Source: Haliclystus octoradiatus
Taxonomy: Eukaryota; Cnidaria; Staurozoa; Stauromedusae; Haliclystidae
Length of the DNA stretch: 64,000 bases
Assembly (NCBI GenBank): GCA_916610825.1
Contig: OU744446.1
Coordinates: 5,279,001-5,343,000 of the forward strand
Direction: 5' to 3'
Shown here: piece after piece, positions 1-9,527 of the stretch
How the letters are laid out: every line of letters begins with the position of its first letter
Position numbering within the stretch: the first letter of the stretch is position 1
Position numbers and translations under genes: made by a program
The notes under the pieces: generated by a model
What the model was told of the DNA's origin: nothing
The model's database searches: none
The model's input: only the letters and a program-made list of their open reading frames with translations

Positions 1-129
1 AGAAACTATACGTAAATAAGTAGTTGTTGTTAAAACTGACTTTTGAAGAAATGCTCTTGAACAAAGTTAAAGGAATATATATATATATATTTATACCATA
101 ATATATTTATTATTTATATATATATATAC

Positions 130-345
130 CTCGGGATGTGTCTATACTATTTGCGATATGCATTACCCACTACTTCGGTAGTTTGAGCACTTTGGTATGG
201 CACAGATGTTTTTTTCATGTGATGAATTTTTCACCACATTGACCAAGGTATATACCGAAGTCAGTTCCTTGTTCGCTCACTGAGCAGTACTAATGAAGGC
301 TAATGGCCAGAAAAAACATGTACTTGTCTGCTGCTATATCTCTCT
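130..345 (+). repeat. Dispersed repeat with decayed hammerhead motif (copy 1)
   Basis: This stretch matches 14560-14815 on the opposite strand: shared blocks include the 'CACTACTTCGGTAGTTTGAG' region, the 'ATGGCACA' region and the GAGCAGTACT-GATGAAGGCTAATGG end. Near 282-336 it has the order of a type I hammerhead ribozyme: a GCAGUA arm, a core reading CUAAUGA (the invariant G is A here), a GGC/GCC hairpin, GAAA, a short stem III ending in GUC, then UGCUGC, which can pair with the first arm. The core change should make this copy inactive. The family is probably Penelope-like or retrozyme-like; that is inference. Confidence 0.6.
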
Positions 346-524
346 CTCTATATATATATAATATATAGTTGGAGCACTGTGAATTTAAACAGACAATGAA
401 TTGTATAACTTCTGTATTTTATAAATGTTTAGAAGAATGGTTCTACATATCTGTAACAATAGGTTACCATTGTCTCGTTATGGGTTATTCAGAATGGTAT
501 TAAATATTTAAGTTACATACACTA

Positions 525-693
525 CTGACACCAAATCCATAAAAAAATCGTAAAATTTCATGACGTTTTCATGACGTATTTACATTTTAATATCGTGAAT
601 ATGGATGTTTTTGTGGTTTACTTTTCCATGGCGTTTTCACAACACTTTCATGGCATTTTCATGGTTATAGAGTGTTGGTAGTGAAATGACTTA
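525..693. mobile_element. MITE-like inverted-repeat element
   Basis: The ends are inverted repeats: CACTACTGACACC on the left and the complement of CACTACCAACACTC on the right. The interior repeats 'TTTTCATGGCATTTTCA' and 'AATATNGTGAATATGGATGTTTT' blocks that recur at 35823-36098, showing a dispersed family. No coding capacity is seen. Confidence 0.55.
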
Positions 694-1542
694 TCATCGA
701 CTACATTGATTCATTATTAACGAGCTCCATTGGTTAACTATTTCAACAACTTGAGTATAATGGTTGATTTTAATGATGTAAAACCATGTTGATAAATACT
801 GATCAGCTTGTTTTCAGCAAGAAAATCTGTGATAATACACTTTAAAACTTTTTCCGTGAGGCACGTCAACATCGACTACATCTTTTAGAGTACCCAACTG
901 AATTTTCTGTTTTACTCATATCAATTGCACCTCACACCTCTGTCTGCACCTCTAAGTTTCACCATTATTTGGCTCAGTTCAACATCCAACGTGCAGTTAT
1001 CAAATTAATCAATCTTAACTTTAACTTTAATCTGTTCATCGAATAAATATTCATTAGTTCATTTTGAAAATTCCCACAGACGATGGATGGCTGAAACGTT
1101 GATTCAAATATAATGGAAACATTTCTTGCAGTCCATTAGTTTTCTGTGTCATAAAAATTTATCTCAGAATCTTCTGATTCATATCTCAATGTTGTATGGA
1201 TTGTTGTTCGCAGATAGAAAGTACAAGAGTTAATTAGGCCTCGATTTTCTTTTCTTTGAGCTTAATGCAAAGCAAATGCACTGATTATCGATCGAACAGA
1301 CTGCATTTGATTTATCTGAAGGTTTATAGAAATATCTGTATTTAGCGGATAAAACAATCAATCCGATCATAAACACATTAAAAACAAGATTGAAAAATAT
1401 AATCATGTTTCCAAATTCTTTAGTAAACATTCATACAAACATACAAAGGTACTACATATAAATTGCTACATATAAATTGGTAAAGTAAGATATTCAACCC
1501 TTAACAAATCAATAATCTAACATATAATATTACAAACTCATT
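694..1542. other. Intergenic, nothing recognised
   Basis: AT-rich sequence with no supported exon or repeat. A 66-codon open frame on the minus strand (1230-1430) has a hydrophobic stretch but no splice context or family resemblance, so it is not called. Confidence 0.5.
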
Positions 1543-2782
1543 TTACACAGAAGGAGCTTCATAGCCACGTTCAAATGCTAACATATATACGTCAAAGCAT
1601 AAAGCATTTGCTTCACCATCAACAACTGGATATTGTACACTATTTATTTGTGAATGTGTCACTCTAATTGTTTCACCTTTTGAAAGGGCATGTCCAACTG
1701 GAAGGATGGGAAGCTCGTAGCTTTGAAGATACTGTGTGTATCTGTAGTCAGGGTAAGAATATATGTGAGCATTGTTTGGTGCTACCCAAGCATCCAAAGG
1801 ACTGTTTGGAGCAAACACCGTGTTTCCACTATTTGGGTTATAAACGACCATGCCGAGGCTATGCTCATTATCGGTTGTACCAGTGTCACCTGGATTTGCT
1901 CCGAAGTATGTGCCTCCTGCTGGAAACGCCATCTCACCAGATTTGCGAACGAATTTGAAGCGAAGAATCTTATAATCTTTTTCCATTTCGAATTCCAAGT
2001 ATTGACTTTCATGATCGTTATCGTCGTCAGCAAGGTCTATGGGATTACCAGTCGTACTATCAACAGGTTGATTGTTAGCGATGCAATATTTCTTAGGATC
2101 TATCGCTAAAACATTGTCTCCGTCCATTTCAGCTTTTAATTTCAGTCGAATCCATTTAGGGGATTCACAACACGATGGATCTGCCGCCGATATAAACACG
2201 ACAGATAAACCCAAGAAACACAACAAAATCATCTGAAAATTAACAGAAAATTAATAAAATAAGAATCTGGCATAATAAACTATCATAGTACCAATTTCAT
2301 ATAAAAACATATTTTTTTTACACACTCATTGACTGTTATTATAAGATATGTAGCATTTTGAAAATGTAATCTCCCTTACATATATTACCTTAGTAATAAA
2401 TTGCAATCAACGTTTTTAATTACAAAAAATAGGTGCCTAATTAAGATTATATCATTTATGGTATATCAGATAATGAATAAGATTTGTAGGAATTGTTAGA
2501 AAATTGAAAGGTATAATTATATATTGCAGCAACCATAACAATAATTATAATAATAATTTATATATGAAGTGGATCTATTTTATGTTCCCATAATACATTT
2601 AAAAGATAAAAAGTGACATCGTTCTTTAGATGCAATTCTCTTTAACGTCAATATGTCAATCAATCTAAAGTTTATTTAAAATCTAATAGAAAACATTTAA
2701 CCAACTGGAAATAGATATTGTGTGATAAATAATTCCTGTAAAATAGAAATTTCTATTTCTGATATATACATACCTGTCTCAT
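1543..2782 (-). CDS. Secreted protein of unknown family, two exons
   Basis: Model: exon 1 from ATG at 2782 to 2774 (codes Met-Arg-Gln, donor CAG|GTATGT); exon 2 2232-1543 (acceptor TTTTCAG|ATG, phase 0), stop at 1543-1545. The product is about 232 aa. If the first exon is only 5' UTR, translation starts at the ATG opening exon 2 (229 aa); both starts leave a hydrophobic N-terminus (ILLCFLGLSVVFISAA) typical of a signal peptide. The mature part is acidic, rich in Asn, Asp, Tyr and Pro, with few cysteines (a CC pair just after the signal, one about 25 residues further on, one near the C-terminus) and no membrane segment. The length and even composition suggest a folded beta-rich extracellular protein. 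I recognise no domain. The nearest neighbour, also on minus, is another secreted protein (mini-collagen). Confidence 0.75.
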
Positions 2783-5200
2783 CTTGCCGTAAATAGATGA
2801 AATAAAATTGATAAAAAATATGACCTGACGTGTAACCAGTAGTGCTCGGTTGTGTTTGTTCAAACTACTTGATGAGAGACTTCAGCTTAATGCCTCGGTT
2901 GATATAACAACTGAACAGCATGCTATCTACATTATTATTCAAATTATTTATCTTTACAAACAAAACTTTATTTTGAAAAGAATACCGCTCTGAATCAATA
3001 CATATAGCAGCCAATGCAGTTCTCAGCTGGTTGTCTTGCTACTGCCAATATCTATCAAGGTATCTATAATAAATTTGATAAAATCTTATATTTTTATAAT
3101 ATTCATTCATTTGCTATACTTTATGAATTGTTTTGGTGTTATATATGTTTTTTTTTCAAAGGTTTAAATGTATTTATGTGTTGTATGAAATTAAAAGATC
3201 TAATTAAAATCAAATTTTGTTCACAAGATTTAGACCGAAATTCAACAAATAATACCCCCAATTGTGGAATTGTTTATTTAACAATGTATGTATGCCCCGT
3301 CTCCAGCTAATTTCATGAACACAGCTGACAATATTACAGAATGCAATATCGGTCCGCCACAACGTCTTTGCCAATGGATTCCCTTGTTCATTGAATTTTA
3401 AAATACAGTTCGATGCCATTTAGATATGTATACGTCTGGGTGTCGCTAGAAAGAACCACAAATGGTACTTTTATTCTATCCTACTGCCATTTTGTTTCCA
3501 TCCCAATCCCTTCCACTTAATGCATTGTTAGATTTATAAGGCCTGGCCCTCGTTTGAGTTTCTAATTTGCTGGACAGGTTTGAATTGGAGACGGGTATCA
3601 AATTTGCAAATACTACCATTCCGACCTGAATATGTCAAATTAAGTTGTTGTTTCTTAATCTGCTGTGATAATGTCATTTATAATTTATATTTGAAATTAT
3701 CAAAGTAGATGCTTTCTGCAATGATTATAAAATATCATATCACTTTATGTAAATAAACGTTGATCAGTAGAAGTCTTTAGGAAGACACGATTCTGCTTGT
3801 ATATATTGTTAAATGGTTTCTCTCAAATACTCAAATTATTATAATCAAGAGAAATTAATTGCTTTACATATAATTTAAAGAGTCATATAACATTATATGT
3901 CAATATAATGTACCTAATAGAAATATGTCGGTTACAATTGAAGTTAACTATATTCTAAGCTTATAGATTTATAAGTATCTATCGACACAAGGAAAATCTA
4001 CAGTATACCATATAATGCAGTAATAACGAGTCGAGTATTGTAATATCTGTTAGTTGCCGCCGTAGTTAAAATACTACATTCTATATAAATTTTGTTAGAT
4101 ATGTTGAATTTTGTTTTACAGATCTGTTTTACATCTCGTTTTATCTCATTACTTTTATTACATTTTTCAGCTATTTCCTAAGTTCGCCTCTTTCCAAAGT
4201 ACTAACTGTGAGTCATAAAATGCTGTTTTCTTCTGAAGATGAGATATTATAGACGTCTAGGTATATATTTAATTTGAAATATAAATTTTAAATTGCTGTG
4301 CCGATTAACAAAATTGTATTTTGTACACATCGATCACAAACAGCAATTAAGCGACTGATTGTTTACATGACGTAAAATTGTAATACAAGGATAACAAATT
4401 AAATGATATGCTCATCGACTTTATATTTCTGATCCAATTAAATAGCTTATTTTACATAATTATAATATATTCAATGTTGTAATACGTATAATTTTGAGCA
4501 TTTTACAGTGATTATAAGCCAGTGATGTAGAGCTTGCTAAATTCAAACAGAAGCTACTACAGACGTACGGAGTCACAGTTTTATTCGGACTCCGAAACAG
4601 TAGAATGTGGGTCTTAGTACTGTTGCAAACTTTGAGACGAAATATAGAGACGAAATCCGATCTCGGCTCCAAATATTATTAGAGAAAAACTTCAACATTA
4701 GAATGATCTATAATGATAAATATAGTTAATGTCATTAATCAATTCCAAGACTCGAATGCGAGAACTTGGCATTACCATCGTATCTTATCTTATGATTGCA
4801 TATTTCGATATACGCCTATACTGAATCGTCCCCGGAATCGTCGCATGGAAAAGAGTTTCTGACAATGGAATGAGGCTGGTAACTAACGCTCGTATAGTTC
4901 ATTCTACATTTTCTGGCTTCTATCGAAACATAACAGGACTCGATCTTGCACTGTTTTCTATTTGTTACATATAATTCATGAGTGTGAAACAAGAACCTTG
5001 AATCTTACAAGCCAGTTTATTTGAAAATTATTTAGACAAAATCATATCTGTTATACGCAATAGAATTAGTTTAATGATTTAGAAAACACACTTATTACAA
5101 GTAAACAAAATTAATTTAAATTAAATTATAAAGCTTATACTATTAAATAGCTATAGTATATGGCTGATTTATTCCATTAACATAAAAATTTATTGTTCTT
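2783..5200. other. Intergenic, nothing recognised
   Basis: AT-rich DNA with no exon, RNA gene or clear repeat that I can support. It separates two minus-strand genes; the promoter of the upstream secreted-protein gene should lie just above 2782, but no convincing TATA box is visible there. Confidence 0.5.
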
Positions 5201-6059
5201 TTAAAATTCATTATTCCAGTCATTAGCTAACTCTCTGTAATATGCAGCCTTCTTTGATCCTTGTTTGCCTGGAATGCCTGGTGATCCTGGTTTACCATTG
5301 TAGCCCGGTTTTCCATCTTTGCCTGGTCTTCCAGGCTTTCCATTCCTTCCTGGTCTTCCAGGTTTTCCTGGGTGGCCATTTTTTCCAGAGCGTCCAGGCC
5401 TTCCGTGCTTTCCTGCGTGACCAGGCTTACCTGGGCGTCCAGGTCTTCCAGATTTTCCTGGTCTTCCTGATTCTCCTCTTCTCCCAGGAGGGCCTGGTGG
5501 CCCTGGTGGTCCTGGTGGTCCTTGCTCCACTTTCACTTGTCCTTGGTATCCATGTCTGCCTTCAGTTTGGAATCCATCAACTGAAAGCAACGGAACATAA
5601 ATGAATTAGATACATATTAAGAATATTATACTTCCCCACAAAGGACTCTTAACATCTAACTACAATGTATTGTGAATGCCCGCCAGTTTGAAGGGTTTAC
5701 TTTTTCAAGATATGGCTCATTTGTGGAATGGAGTGATTGTAATTTTCATCCCCTAGATGTCACAACTTGATTATTGGACTTCAGAACCTCTTGTGCGCGA
5801 AGGCTTGAATGAAGACAAACACCTTTATTATAATTGTTGAACAATCTTAATGTATTACTGTACTTATGCTGTCATTACTCTTAATTACGCTCGATGTATA
5901 TATATATATATATAATAAAAGAAGTCAAAGACTACACATTCATAATTGTTCAACAATTCATAACACATTCACAATTATGAATGTGTAGTCTTTGACTTCT
6001 TTTATTATATTTAGCTCTGTCAAATGATATCGAGCACTATTTTTTGCTATTAGATAATA

Positions 6060-6128
<69 letters not shown>

Positions 6129-6241
6129 CTAATAGCAGTAAAACAGTGCTCAATGTCAGTTGACAGAGCTGTAAATATAATAAAGAAGTCAAAGACTACA
6201 CATTTTGATACTGTGTCAAAATGTGTAGTCTTTGACTTCTT

Positions 6242-6276
<35 letters not shown>

Positions 6277-7160
6277 AGGATGGTGACTGAGTCAAAGAAA
6301 ACACATTCTTAATTTCTGTTACTATAGTTTCACGTAGTGTGCGATCATCAGACAGGTGATACTCAATCTGATGATCGCTTTGTCTGATGATCGCACACTG
6401 CGTGAAACTATAGTAACAGAAATTAAGAATGTGTTTTCTTTGACTCAGTCACCATCCTTATGTATTACAGCTCTGCAAATGTTTAATCGGTATTGAGCAC
6501 TATCACATCTGACGATAGATAAATCTATCTTTATTATTACATATACATATACAGAGTAGCTTAGATAAATAATGTAAAGTTGTCCACACTTGTGTAGGTA
6601 TAGTGCTCAATGATAAATATCAGAGCTTTAATAATTTAATGAATAAAATGAGTCAAAAAAGAGACATCTGTTCTCGCTCCCGAGTTTCCCGGAGTAGCTC
6701 GGAGGAAACTCGGAGTAGCGAGAACAGTATGTCTCTTTTTTGACTCATTTTATTCATTAATCTACAGCGTAGCCAATAAATATTAAGAAAACGCAAAAAT
6801 AATCATGATTACTGTAATTTGTCACTTGCCAGGCGTGAAATTACTATTTAAATTATTATCTAGCAAATATGAATGCATTTTCTTAATATCTATTATTATA
6901 ATTGCCAAACAGTCTACAACATATCAAATCAAAGTCAAAGATCAGACATTCATGTTTGCTACTCAAATGTTCGCACCAAGGCGCTCATCAGGCCATCAGA
7001 ACATCAGCATCATTTAGAGCCTTATGTTCAATCAGTAAGACAACTTACACCACATTATATAGTTGTTAAACTGTATAGATCTAATAGAAATGCGTTACTA
7101 ACCTGTATAGACGCATAAAATAATTGCTAAAGCAAGGACTGATGTAATTTCTTTCAACAT
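5201..7160 (-). CDS. Short basic secreted collagen (mini-collagen-like)
   Basis: Model: exon 1 7160-7103 (signal peptide [19 protein letters not shown], donor CAG|GTTAGT), exon 2 5580-5201 (acceptor TTTCAG), stop at 5201. The split codon makes Val and keeps the frame. The product is about 145 aa. After a short N-terminal segment ([14 protein letters not shown]) comes one unbroken run of about 30 Gly-X-Y triplets: first four GPP, then mostly GRP, GKP, GRN, GKS, GHA and the like, so the helix is strongly basic. The C-terminus is only about 17 residues (ending NDWNNEF) with no cysteines and no fibrillar, C1q or NC1 domain. GPP repeats should nucleate a triple helix. It is far shorter than fibrillar collagens and lacks the Cys-rich domains of cnidarian minicollagens. 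Reverse-strand AATAAA signals lie at 5168-5173 and 5189-5194. The intron (5581-7102) is full of fold-back repeats. Confidence 0.88.
5912..6010. repeat. Fold-back hairpin element 1
   Basis: A near-perfect palindrome of about 38-nt arms (AATAAAAGAAGTCAAAGACT then ACACATTCATAATTGT, and its complement) around a loop of about 20 nt. The arm ends 'GTCAAAGA..ACACATT' recur in the other fold-backs in this intron. Confidence 0.8.
6061..6125. repeat. (TA)n microsatellite
   Basis: About 30 TA dinucleotides, flanked on both sides by inverted copies of 'TATTAGATAATATCTAATA'-like and 'GAGCACT/AGTGCTC' motifs, so it sits at the centre of a larger palindrome. Confidence 0.9.
6177..6247. repeat. Fold-back hairpin element 2
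   Basis: Arms AATAAAGAAGTCAAAGACTA + CACATTTTGA and their complement around a loop of a few bases. It shares its outer arm with element 1. Confidence 0.8.
6271..6467. repeat. Fold-back element 3 with hammerhead-like motifs on both arms
   Basis: A roughly 197-bp inverted repeat with arms of about 75 nt (ATAAGGATGGTGACTGAGTC ... GTGCGATCATCAG). Each arm contains a type I hammerhead layout. On the plus strand: CUGAUGA at 6384-6390, hairpin CGCA/UGCG at 392-402 flanked by a U/U mismatch, GAAA at 6404-6407, the palindromic ACUAUAGU stem III, predicted cleavage after A6415, and ACAGA (6416-6420) pairing with UUUGU (6379-6383). The left arm carries the mirror motif on minus with CUGAUGA at 6351-6345. 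Confidence 0.7.
6636..6763. repeat. Fold-back hairpin element 4
   Basis: Inverted arms AATGAATAAAATGAGTCAAA + AAAGAGACAT and complement enclose a second nested palindrome (GTTCTCGCTCCGAGTTTCC type). Same outer 'GAGTCAAAAA' end as the other hairpins. It lies in the collagen-gene intron. Confidence 0.8.
6935..7018 (-). repeat. Half fold-back element with hammerhead-like motif
   Basis: A single arm beginning AAAGTCAAAGATCAGACATTC. On minus it reads CUGAUGA (6991-6985), a GCGC/GUGC hairpin with a CUUG loop, GAAC, then GUA followed by GCAAACAUG. The residue after GAA is C instead of A, and stem I is weak, so activity is doubtful. Confidence 0.5.
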
Positions 7161-7266
7161 ATTTGATGTTTGTTTGGTTTGAAAATCAGATGTGTATTGA
7201 TGTGTATTGCAACTTCTTCTGAAGAGAATATTTGAATTGTGATAAAATATATTTACGCCAACCCCG

Positions 7267-7273
7267 TTTTATA
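7267..7273 (-). promoter_or_regulatory. TATA box of the mini-collagen gene
   Basis: TATAAAA on the minus strand, 107 bp upstream of the start codon at 7160, which would leave a 5' UTR of roughly 80 nt. Confidence 0.55.
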
Positions 7274-8092
7274 CTAAAATTTCTGTTAGATAATTACAGT
7301 AAAAATGCTGTCATATTAATTTATTATTCCTCCGCCTATATCGGCAAACCGTGGTGCCTTACGTTTTCTAATTAGTAAGTCATATAATCTACTAATCTAC
7401 CGCACAACAATCCGCATAGTAGCATTATATGGGTAGCCTTTAATATTTATGATGTAATTAAATTTGATTGGCTATGTGACGAAGTTGTAACTGCGAAACG
7501 AGGCCTGGATGACTTGATTAATTTAAAACTAATTAATACTGTCTATATACATTTTAAAGCAAAAGATAGCGACAAAAAACTACAAGTAGTGGTTGTTGAA
7601 AAATTTTCGGTATTATACATTATACCATCGTCAGTTCAAAAGAAAGAAATATTAATTTACAAATTACTTATAGGCTAAGGATCTAAAAACTTAATACATT
7701 CTAATTGTTAAAAATAGTGCTAAAAATAAAACAATGAAACAGAAAGGAAACCTATTCAATTACAATATGTTCTATCATGCATATATTTACAAAAGGAGAC
7801 GAGAACGGATAGAGTCACTTTATATACATTTTGAATATCTAAAATAAGTAATTAAAGCTAATAAAATAAATTATTTTAAAAAAAACTTTGAATCTGGATT
7901 TAAATTATTGCGATCATTTTCTGGCCAGATCCTTTCTACTTAAAAAAGGTTTGAATAAAAGGCAATGGAATTGTAATTTTGTCTCAATGTTAATTAGTGG
8001 GTTGCTTAGGTAATGATTTTATTGACATATAAACTAGCAGGAAGAAAATGCGTTGATGATGAAAACCCCGTTTTGACTCATCTAAAAGCCAT
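7274..8092. other. Intergenic, nothing recognised
   Basis: AT-rich DNA between the collagen gene and a repeat cluster; no supported gene or repeat. Confidence 0.45.
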
Positions 8093-8165
8093 TTTAAAAG
8101 CATTAACTTGATCCCTCGCGCCTTGAGGGCTCAAAGTTGAAAAGACTGAAAAGTGAATGCCATTT
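8093..8165. repeat. Short dispersed repeat, copy 1
   Basis: The block CGCCTTGAGGGCTCAAAGTT + GAAAAGACTGAAAAGTGAAT matches 17764-17830 with few differences. No further structure is visible. Confidence 0.55.
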
Positions 8166-8540
8166 CTCAAGCCACAAGAAATGAATTTCAAATCAGTGCA
8201 TCACGCCGCGCCACATAAGAAGACTAGAAGCGCAAAGGCTATGTTTCAAGCTAAAATGGAAAAGGTAGAAATTTAAAATTTATAGACTTTTAGGAATCGT
8301 ATACATATTCAAAAATATATACATTTCCTCTTAAAACCTGAGATTTCATTTCGAATCAATGAATTGCAAATTTAATTTTCTATGCTTTTTCCATTTAAAT
8401 GGCTTTAAATCATTCTGCAAAAGTTACAATTCGGATCAAAAGAGGTTTACTTTATAAAATACTATTAAAAATTATGTATTTCATTTTTTTTCTATATTTT
8501 TTATTATATTTTCAAACCAGTGTATGTATATAATAATATA

Positions 8541-8956
8541 TATAAAATGAGCGTCAAAAATGAAACATTCTAGATTTCCGCTACTTCAAGTTAGTGATAC
8601 CAGAAGGTGATCATCAGGCGATTTATTTCAACTATAGTTAAAAGTTGAAATAGTTAAAGGAGCAAAAATGACCGGCAGGCGCTACGCACTTAGGATCACG
8701 TGCACGCTTATTGTTATAACACAATGTTCATTGTTGACATGAATTTTATTACAAGTTAGGCCTGCGTTTAACAATTGTTTCAAAGCGAGACGGTTGAATT
8801 ACGCTAAGCATAAATTCAACTTGTGCTCGCAGCGGTCGCCGGTCAATTTTGCCCCTTTAAGGATAGTTGAAATAAATCGCCTGATGATCACCTTCTGGTG
8901 TCACCAACTTGAAGTAGCGGAAATCTAGAATGTTTCATTTTTGACTCTCATTTTAT
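8541..8956. repeat. Fold-back element 5 with nested MITE
   Basis: Arms of about 100 nt (GCGTCAAAAATGAAACATTC ... GTGATCATCAGGCGATTTAT and complement) surround a nested TTAA-flanked MITE. The inner arm ends carry CUGAUGA followed by a CACC/GGUG hairpin, a decayed hammerhead core: the GAA block has changed to CAC. A related half copy at 53715-53790 keeps GAAAC. Confidence 0.7.
8658..8856. mobile_element. TTAA-flanked MITE (copy 1)
   Basis: A 199-bp element with inverted ends AGGAGCAAAAATGACCGGC / GCCGGTCAATTTTGCCCCT, bounded by TTAA on both sides (8654-8657, 8857-8860), the target duplication of piggyBac-type transposases. It is nested in fold-back element 5; the flanks continue the fold-back arms. 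A second copy is at 49212-49410. Confidence 0.8.
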
Positions 8957-9340
8957 ATACATGCTCTGATTAATTTCATTGAGCACTATACCAAGAACAG
9001 GTATGGAACAATCCCACTATTAATATTATTATTATTATTATATTATTATAATCATATATATGCTTGTCTTAGCTTCGACTTGACAAATATATACAAGCAT
9101 GATATCATCTCAAAAGATTGAAACCATTTTCATTTTTTCGCATTTCCTGGCTACTGTATCAATTAATGTGTTAATGGTAATGAAATCAGAATTTCCATAC
9201 ATGATGAGTATATCGGTTTATTGTATCGTACCGATATCTGCAAAGCCGCTATCGGATACTCCGGTGCCACGATATGATCTAAAAGGTGCATTTAACACGG
9301 AGCAGTAGCCATCTTTGTTGTTTGATTTCGCTGTTCGCTG

Positions 9341-9369
9341 TATACTGTATACTGTATACTGTATACTGT
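9341..9369. repeat. (TATACTG)n tandem repeat
   Basis: Four tandem copies of the 7-mer TATACTG, upstream of RGP1. Confidence 0.85.
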
Positions 9370-9527
9370 TAAACTAAAATCGTGAATTTGATCGTTTGAA
9401 TTCATTAATTTGGAAATATTTGATGATTTTAGCTTAATAAAACAAACTATTTATATTATTACGATGTGTAAAAGAGTATTCAAGTATTTCATTCACATAT
9501 TTTGTATATTATAGTATAATTATTACG

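Noticed and set aside
1690..2109. 139-codon plus-strand frame
   Set aside because: Antisense shadow of the secreted-protein exon on minus.
5242..5604. 120-codon plus-strand frame across the collagen exon
   Set aside because: It is the antisense shadow of the Gly-X-Y repeat, whose minus-strand frame has a signal peptide exon and correct splice phase.
6505..6535. CUGACGA with a perfect GATAGAT/ATCTATC hairpin
   Set aside because: The core and stem II are suggestive, but GAAA is absent and no stem I or III can be drawn.
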